A stretch of 51,182 nucleotides of DNA from Chloroflexi bacterium TSY (GTDB lineage: Bacteria; Chloroflexota; Anaerolineae; Caldilineales; Caldilineaceae): NCBI GenBank assembly GCA_019217005.1, contig JAHBNG010000111.1, positions 1 through 51,182 on the forward strand, given 5' to 3'. Under the pieces are notes generated by a model. It was given only the letters and a program-made list of their open reading frames with translations. It did no database searches and was not told the origin of the DNA. This document shows, one piece after another, positions 45,506 to 51,182 of this stretch. Position 1 is the first letter of the stretch; each line of letters opens with the position of its first letter. The position numbers and the translations under genes were made by a program.

Positions 45506-48466
45506 TTATCGTGCGTGCGTCACAAAATAGTCTTGCAGCAACTGGTGAACAAACGTATAGCCGCCGCCAACCTTACGCAGGAAAATCTGCGCGGCTGCGT
45601 GATCGAGAAAGCGGACAACGTTCAAGGGCATGTAGTCGTTCCACCAGAGGATTGCGCGGAGCGTGCCGTGATAGAGAAGATCCAAACCGCCATACCAAAG
45701 CCACATAAGCCCGCCCATTCCCAACGCCATTTTGGCAAAACCCATGCCAATTTTAGGCCATAGCAACATCAGCATGCCCGCTAGCAGCCCCAAAATCGCC
45801 ACTGTCAGCAATGCAACAACCAGCGCGTTTCTAGCTGAAAGCTGGATACCCTGATTCGGGACAATTCTTGAAACCACGATATCGCTTGTGAATCCGTTCA
45901 ACAGCCCCATTACCAGAGCTGTAAACAACATAACAAAAAGCGGTATTAACAATCTGTCTTCCGACGCGAGTGCCGGATCTGCCAGCACAACAACTAGACC
46001 CACAAGCAAACCGATCATCAGCCCCCGAACTAGACCTGTTGCCGCAGTCTGCCATGACCAGCTCAGCGCCTCAACAGTCTGCACATCGTGCTCTATGCGT
46101 TGTTGGTGATTGCGCAATCTAAGAAATGGTCCAAAAACTATTCCATGTATGATTCCAGGAAACAGCAATTCTGTTGGTCCTCCTAATAACCCAAAAAACA
46201 ACCCGCTTATTGACGCACCAATCAAGCCCGCAATCAGCCCAACGCTCAGAACACCGCGTATCGTCTCCCACAAATCTGTTTTGCGTACTGGTTCGTTTGG
46301 AGCGTTGTTGGCCCGTTGCTGGAGATGGATCCCATCTACGGTTCCAATGGCAACGCCAACCAGCAGCCCAGACAACAGATAGTACGTTACCACCTGGAGA
46401 TTCAGGAATGGCGTGCTATTCACACTGAGTAGCGCACCGATGATCAGACCAGTGATGATTCGAGTGGCCAGTGCATAGAACCAACGTTGACGATGGGTAG
46501 ATAGCCAATCTGGCTGTATCTGTTCCAGCAGAAAGATCGTTTGGTCATGTTCAGTCAACTTGCGCGCCAGCCAAGAAAGCCATTGACGCATCTGTGTGGG
46601 GGTATATCGAGCGTTCGCGCCCCGTCGTTGAAACATCTGCTCGACGTATGTGGCAAACAGGTGCTGACGACGCGCATCCAGCGAATCAAACTGTGATAAA
46701 GTCTTCACAGATGCATCCTCATAGGCCAGAGTCATGATACTGAGCAACAAGGGCAAACGGGCGAGATCCTGTAGCGTAGCATCATGCTGGTAGATTGTAT
46801 AGACCGCCTGCAATTTGGGACCACTTGCGCGGAGATAGTCCTGAATCTGTTGTTGCGTCAGTGGCTGCAGGAAAACGGCGCTCTCCAGCCGGAGTCGTTC
46901 GCTGATCGCTTCGTACTCCTGAACACGGCTACAGACCGCGAGTTGGGCAAGACCCTGTTCCTGGCGAAACTGATTGATCGCAGCCACACAGGCATCTTGT
47001 TGGTCATGGTTGACCTCATCCAGCCCGTCGAGCAACAGCAACAATCTGTCGTTCTGGACCCAGGTGTGGCCGATCTTCTTGGGGATCAGATACTTTTCGT
47101 TCAGTTCGTCAACCAACCATGCGGCAAGTGACTGGCGTCGTTCTCCCCAGGATGAGAGATTGAGTACCACAGGAATTGGCCGGGCAGGATCTTGCGCGGC
47201 CACAGATATCTTGGACCGGGTCAAATCCAGCAGCATGGTCGTCTTGCCCGAGCCGGGTGCACCCAGAATCAAGAGTGACTGACCAGCTTCATCAAAGACA
47301 TCCACGATCTGTTTATCAGGAGGCAGCGTTTGCCGTGGCGCATTGGGTTGCTGGAGCACCATCCCCCAGGGATAGGCCAACGCATCGGGTCGAACCTCTT
47401 TTCCCAGCTCGATCAGGGCCAACCCGTGCAAGGACTGTTCCAGTACCCCGGTCACCCAGAAGGTCTGTACCTTATCGAGCAGGATCAACTGGGCGCGTCG
47501 AGTGGCATCACCTTCCAACTTCGATCGTTTGGCGACGCTAACGGCTCCAATCGTGCGGGCGATATCGTTGACTGTGGTGAGCATGCGGGAGAGCGATTCT
47601 GGCACAGGGGTAATGGTGGGGAAGTGACCCGCCGAAGTACCTATCTCCTTTTCACTTTCGTGCCCTGTGGCTTCCTCGCTCACTTCACCGGCTCGAATGC
47701 GTTCATAGAGCGCAATTGTCTCTTCCTGCGGCGGGACGTTCAACTCCGCTTCGAGAATCTGTACACATTCCGCATACTGACGCAGGGCGGCTGTGCGCTG
47801 TTCTACCTGGATGTATAGCTGGATCAGGTGACGGTGCGCTGGTTCGTGAAGGGGATCGAGTGCCAGCTAGTGGCGGGCATGGGAAATAGCTGGTTCAAAT
47901 TCGCCCTGCTTGCTGTAGCCATGAACTAATCGCTCCAGCGCAGAGGCCAGTTCTCGGCGTAGGCTTTGGCTTTCAAAGGATTGCCAGTCATCGAAGTCTG
48001 GGCTGTCTTCCAATGTGAAGCCCGCCAGGAAATCGTCACGGTAGAGCGTCACAGCGGCCTCTAGCAAGGGCAGACAGTCTGTGCAGACCTGATCTGCCGA
48101 GTGATCGTGGGCCTCGCAAGCCATCAAACAGCGGCGGAACTCAGCTACATCCAGCCACAGCGCATGTCCTGAACAGATCCTAGAGTTGGCCCCTCGCACC
48201 ATACAGATTGTCTCCCGATCCGTCTCGAACCAACCCTCCCCCAGTGCTCGATTGAGCACCGACAACATGCGTCGCAGATCGGTGCGCGCCCGCGTCTGAT
48301 CATATTCTGGCCAGAAGAGGGCAGCCAGCGAATCTCGACCGTGGATCTGGCCGGTTGTAGCCAAGTAGGCCAGCAGGGCCACGGCCTTACGACGCCCGAT
48401 GTCAACCCGTGTCCCATCCCGCGTCAACCGCGGAGGACCAAGCAGTTGCAGCTTTAGTTGCGGCAT
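45506..48466 (-). pseudogene. BTAD-NACHT membrane regulator with one in-frame amber codon
   Basis: From ATG 48466 (GGAGGT seven bases upstream) the protein starts with a SARP-type winged helix (RRKAVALLAYLATTGQIHGR), continues into a BTAD/TPR domain (LFWPEYDQTRARTDLRRMLS), and meets TAG at 47867-47869 where relatives usually have Trp (ARH-stop-LALDPLHEPAHR). The same frame continues without another stop to 45506, including YIQVEQRTAALRQYAE and VPPQEETIALYERIRAGE. A NACHT NTPase follows with GAPGSGKTTMLLDL and LLLLLDGLDEVN. Then come at least six transmembrane helices (about residues 680-930) and a short tail. The total is about 986 residues. A single TGG to TAG change would explain the stop. 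The NACHT part may also initiate at TTG 47743. Confidence 0.85.
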
Positions 48467-48610
48467 GGGAATACCTCCGTTGTCGGAATTGGAGAGCCGT
48501 GGTCATTAACCGCAAACCACAAGTGCAATGAATCAGGGCCTTAAGTTACGAAAAAGGGGATCGCAAAGACAATAATCAGATTGTACTGCAAATGTCGCGA
48601 AACTTCAAGG
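48462..48610. repeat. 5' region duplicated at 50226-50390
   Basis: This segment covers the start codon and upstream region of the BTAD-NACHT gene. It shares GGCATGG, AATACCTCCG, TGTCGGAAT and GAGCCG in the same order with 50226-50390, with a looser match further on (TTGTACTGCAA versus TTGTACTGTAA). Confidence 0.6.
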
Positions 48611-48996
48611 ATATCAAATTTTCGGGATGCCTTTGAGTTCGGGGAGGCGCATGGGAAGAATGCATTGCACGGGTGAAAAAGCGCTCCACGTGTCCACCTA
48701 ACAGCTCAACCGTGCGTTGCATTCTGGGGCTGCCCCGAGCGCAACGCACGCAGATGATGATTCTGGGCTCAAACGACTGGTCAAACTGCGTGTAATTCAC
48801 TCTTATCCCGAACGTAAAATGCACCTAAATTTTTGTGCCCTCGGGCCTGGGCCAGCGTGTATAGAGTACGGTGGGGGATGGGATTGTAGTGCGGACGAAT
48901 TTCTGGACTGAAAAAAGATGAAGTAAAGTGTAACCAGAAAGGGAGCCTGCCATGAGCAAAAAATGGATTCTTGTTAAATTCTCTCGGAGGAAAGTG
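48467..48996. other. Divergent intergenic region
   Basis: This region lies between the BTAD-NACHT gene (minus) and the repeat protein (plus). It contains the duplicated 5' segment and presumably both promoters. The short open frames here show no motif. Confidence 0.5.
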
Positions 48997-49107
48997 ATGC
49001 AAAAATATAGAATGACTTTTGTAGTACTTGGCGCGGTTTTAGCAACATGGATTGCACAAGGAACTAGTGCTGAAATCATAGGTAATGATATTTACTTTGA
49101 AGAGGTA

Positions 49108-49693
49108 TTTGAGAGCGCCCAACAGATTGGTGAAGGTTTTGATAATAGGCCAAGAGAGTTTGCCGATGTAAACGGAGATGGTCGTGCCGATTATTGTCGA
49201 TTCATTGGCAATCAAAACTCCACTTTCCGCCTCAGTTGTCTGTTGGCGGGTGTGAGCGGATTCAGTGGTACGTTTGAGAGCGCCCAACAGATTGATGAAG
49301 GTTTTGATGATAGACCAAGAGAGTTTGCCGATGTAAACGGAGATGGTCGTGCTGATTACTGTCGATTCATTGGCAATCAAAACTCCACTTTCCGCCTCAG
49401 TTGTCTGTTGGCGGGTGTGAGCGGATTCAGTGGTACGTTTGAGAGCGCCCAACAGATTGATGAAGGTTTTGATGATAGACCAAGAGAGTTTGCTGATGTA
49501 AACGGAGATGGTCGTGCTGATTACTGTCGATTCATTGGCAATCAAAACTCCACTTTCCGCCTCAGCTGTCTGTTGGCGGGTGTGAGCGGATTCAGTGGTA
49601 CGTTTGAGAGCGCCCAACAGATTGGTGAAGGTTTTGATGATAGACCAAGAGGGTTTGCCGATGTAAACGGAGATGGTCGTGCTGATTACTGTC
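49108..49693 (+). repeat. Near-identical 165-bp tandem repeats (about 3.6 units)
   Basis: Units start at 49108, 49273, 49438 and 49603, each 165 bp (55 codons), differing at only a few positions such as GGT/GAT and AAT/GAT. The near-identity at DNA level, including third codon positions, points to recent expansion or gene conversion. Confidence 0.93.
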
Positions 49694-49701
49694 GATTCAT
49701 T

Positions 49702-49856
49702 GGGGTGGTTCAGAATTAGGTTTACACTTTTGATACATAGATAAAAATCTATATGAGGTCATTTTCTGCCTGAGCATGGCTCAAAGTAGAAAATATAAAC
49801 ATCTTTTCTCTTTGCAAAAATGTAAACCTAATTGTCCGCCTAAAATGAACCACCCC
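49702..49856 (+). mobile_element. Element A copy 5
   Basis: This 155-bp copy matches copy 1 by eye and is flanked by GATTCATT (49694-49701 and 49857-49864), the latter within a repeat unit of the host gene. It lies sense to the gene. Confidence 0.94.
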
Positions 49857-49945
49857 GATTCATTGGCAATCAAAACTCCACTTTCCGCCTATCCTGTGCA
49901 TACAGCCCAGACTTTAGTGTCTATCTACCGCTCATAGTAAGATAA

Positions 49946-50809
49946 ACAGAATGCACGACCAGCACTCAACGAGCCGCCGAACGGGACTTGTGGGTCGCAC
50001 TATGTGGGTCGCACTATGTGGGTCAACGGGTGCGTTTGAACAATTTTCAGGATGAGGTTGAGCAGCGCAATATATGGATTGGTCACGAGGAATGGCTGAA
50101 CATTGAACATTGGACGAGCTAACTTTATTCGTGAGTAGACAAAGAGTACGCATGATACAGATACCAGATACATACGCGTACTTTTGTAATTTTGGTGTTT
50201 GGGTTGCTTTTGGCTGTTTTAGTCACGGCATGGAAATACCTCCGCTGTCGGAATGGGGGAGCCGCGGCCATGTGCGGTCGACCCCGAATGGATTGAATCT
50301 GGGAAGCAACTGAGGAAAGTGTGCGTCTCGAAGACAGTGAGTAATTGTACTGTAACTGTCGCTAAATTTCAAACGTCCTAAATTTACGTTTCATTTGGGA
50401 CGGGAAATTGACATATTGGGTGGAATTTGTGGATTTAGAGGCGTGACGGAAAAGGAGTGTTGGTGGCAGGTGGCAAAGATGTACGAGCGGACTAGGACGA
50501 GGGCGTGTTGGAAGAGGCGTGAGCCTTAAGCCGGGCGGCCTGTATGCGGTCTTGAGTGTAGCTAAACAGCACAAGCGCATCAAGTCCAGTTTCAACAATC
50601 CGCCCAATTGTCCAACACATACACCGTGAAGACAATGAGCGGACTGTTAGTGATGAGCATGACGAGTACGCCCAGCGGGGTAACTATGCTCTGCGGAATA
50701 ATCGCGGCAAATGCAAAATAGACAAGTGCACTGAAAAGGCAAACTACTCAAATAACGATCCTTCGACACGCAGCGGGTGTTCCTTAGGTAGCGGCTTTAG
50801 CGCACCATT
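49946..50809. other. Region of gene remnants
   Basis: This 0.86-kb region shows three 14-bp tandem copies of TGTGGGTCGCACTA near 49989-50030, an open plus frame ending at 50122 (ending HEEWLNIEHWTS) without a start, the duplicated 5' segment of a BTAD gene at 50226, and minus-strand remnants of membrane-protein character near 50600-50780 (for example LVYFAFAAIIPQSIVTPLG). None is an intact gene. Confidence 0.5.
50226..50390 (-). repeat. Duplicated BTAD gene start, decayed
   Basis: This segment matches the start and upstream region of the BTAD-NACHT gene (48462-48610). At the position of that start codon (50229-50231, minus strand) ATGCCG is followed at once by TGA, so the paralogue is dead here. 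Confidence 0.6.
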
Positions 50810-51133
50810 CTATGGAGTTCCGATCCATGGGTTCAAAGCGCCAATTGATTTATTAAAATACCAGCAACGCGTAAATATACAAATAGGTTTATAACCCAAA
50901 TAATTGTTAGCAATATGCACGGGTCCGTCTGGTTCGATTGCAAAGATTCCACCGCCTGAAGCACCATGAATTGCATCATGATCAACCGTTAATAAGCCTT
51001 CTTTCACTTCCCCCTTTGGCTTAACCCATTGTACATAAGTAGTGCCAAGCGTACCTTTCCAATTTATTTGAGCAAATTCATCGGCAGTGTATGGATTTTC
51101 TGCACCTGCAAAGGTAAATTCAGGTTCGTTAAA
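50810..51133 (-). pseudogene. Trypsin-like serine protease, C-terminal fragment
   Basis: The minus-strand frame is open from the IS boundary at 51133 down to TAG 50810. It reads FNEPEFTFAG first and contains HGASGGGIFAIEPDGPVHIA, in which the Ser of GASGGG is the expected nucleophile of an S1-type protease. Then comes NNYLGYKPICIF and a short tail. His and Asp of the triad would lie upstream, beyond the IS that begins at 51134. The gene is therefore probably split by that IS, with its N-terminal part outside the window. An internal ATG at 51007 exists, but the frame clearly extends further. Confidence 0.7.
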
Positions 51134-51182
51134 CTTTACTTTCTGGTAAAAGAAAAGAGATGAGGTGAGAAATGTGACAAAA
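51134..51182 (+). mobile_element. Left end of a second copy of the 1.5-kb IS (partial)
   Basis: The last 49 bases start CTTTACTTTCTGGTAAAAG and are identical to 18270-18318, the left end of the IS in the sigma/nuclease gene. The remainder lies outside the window. Confidence 0.92.

Larger units (their letters stand above)
48997..49945 (+). pseudogene. Secreted FG-GAP/VCBS-like repeat protein split by element A
   Basis: ATG 48997 has GGAGG six or seven bases upstream and opens a signal peptide (MQKYRMTFVVLGAVLATW, cut after TSA). The mature protein is made of 55-residue units beginning FESAQQI, each with a DVNGDGRADY calcium-binding loop like those of FG-GAP/VCBS repeats, and a pair of Cys (DYC, LSC). 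Nearly four units are read before element A, which adds only GVVQN and a stop at 49717-49719. Without the element (163 bp) the frame continues GNQNSTFRLSCAYSPDFSVY and ends at TAA 49945. It is probably exported and may bind carbohydrate or other surface ligands; the function is not known. An earlier ATG at 48952 has a poorer context. Confidence 0.85.

Noticed and set aside
49108..49693. Regular repeats considered as a CRISPR array.
   Set aside because: Units are 165 bp, contiguous, coding and without spacers.

Overview
The window looks like chromosomal DNA of a Chloroflexota bacterium, perhaps Anaerolineae or Caldilineae. This is inferred from gene content, not from a marker gene: two long MalT-type LuxR regulators, BTAD (SARP-type) regulators including a BTAD-NACHT fusion, a sigma factor fused to a bifunctional-nuclease domain, an MttB-family methyltransferase and a CAP-domain secreted protein. 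No rRNA, CRISPR array, plasmid or phage module is visible.

Layout. At 1-1.5 kb is the 3' part of an unrecognised gene. From 2.3 to 10.4 kb there is a minus-strand run: O-methyltransferase, PLP-dependent deaminase-like enzyme, HAD hydrolase, alpha/beta hydrolase-OsmC fusion, hybrid histidine kinase and a binding lipoprotein. From 11 to 17.3 kb are a small membrane protein, a class A PBP, a secreted CAP protein and a secreted esterase-like hydrolase. At 17.6-24.3 kb are the sigma/nuclease fusion and a heterodimeric ABC exporter. From 24.3 to 33.5 kb are two GNATs, a methyltransferase, a PhyH dioxygenase, a PfkB kinase, SecG, an oligopeptide-type binding protein, an FtsB/DivIC protein and three tRNAs (Leu, fMet, Met). 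At 33.6-44.8 kb are mttB, two SDRs and two paralogous LuxR regulators. From 44.9 to 51.2 kb are BTAD regulators, a repeat-rich secreted protein and a protease fragment.

The striking property is the density of small mobile elements that have interrupted genes. Element A (155 bp, 8-bp target duplications) occurs five times; four copies split genes, and all five lie in the sense orientation of the local genes. Element B (223 bp) occurs three times. Element C (about 80 bp, TAAG duplications), element F (137 bp) and smaller palindromic elements D, E, G and I are also present. A 1.5-kb IS with a 5-bp duplication splits the sigma/nuclease gene, and another copy of it begins at the right window edge. 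A decayed ISAzo13-type IS sits near the start of mttB and itself carries an element B. In every split gene where both sides can be read, removing the element plus one target duplication restores the reading frame. Another large regulator carries a single in-frame amber codon.

The main open question is whether these are simple inactivations, or whether the structured, sense-oriented element A is tolerated or bypassed at the RNA or translation level. No search could be run, so family assignments rest on motifs read by eye.
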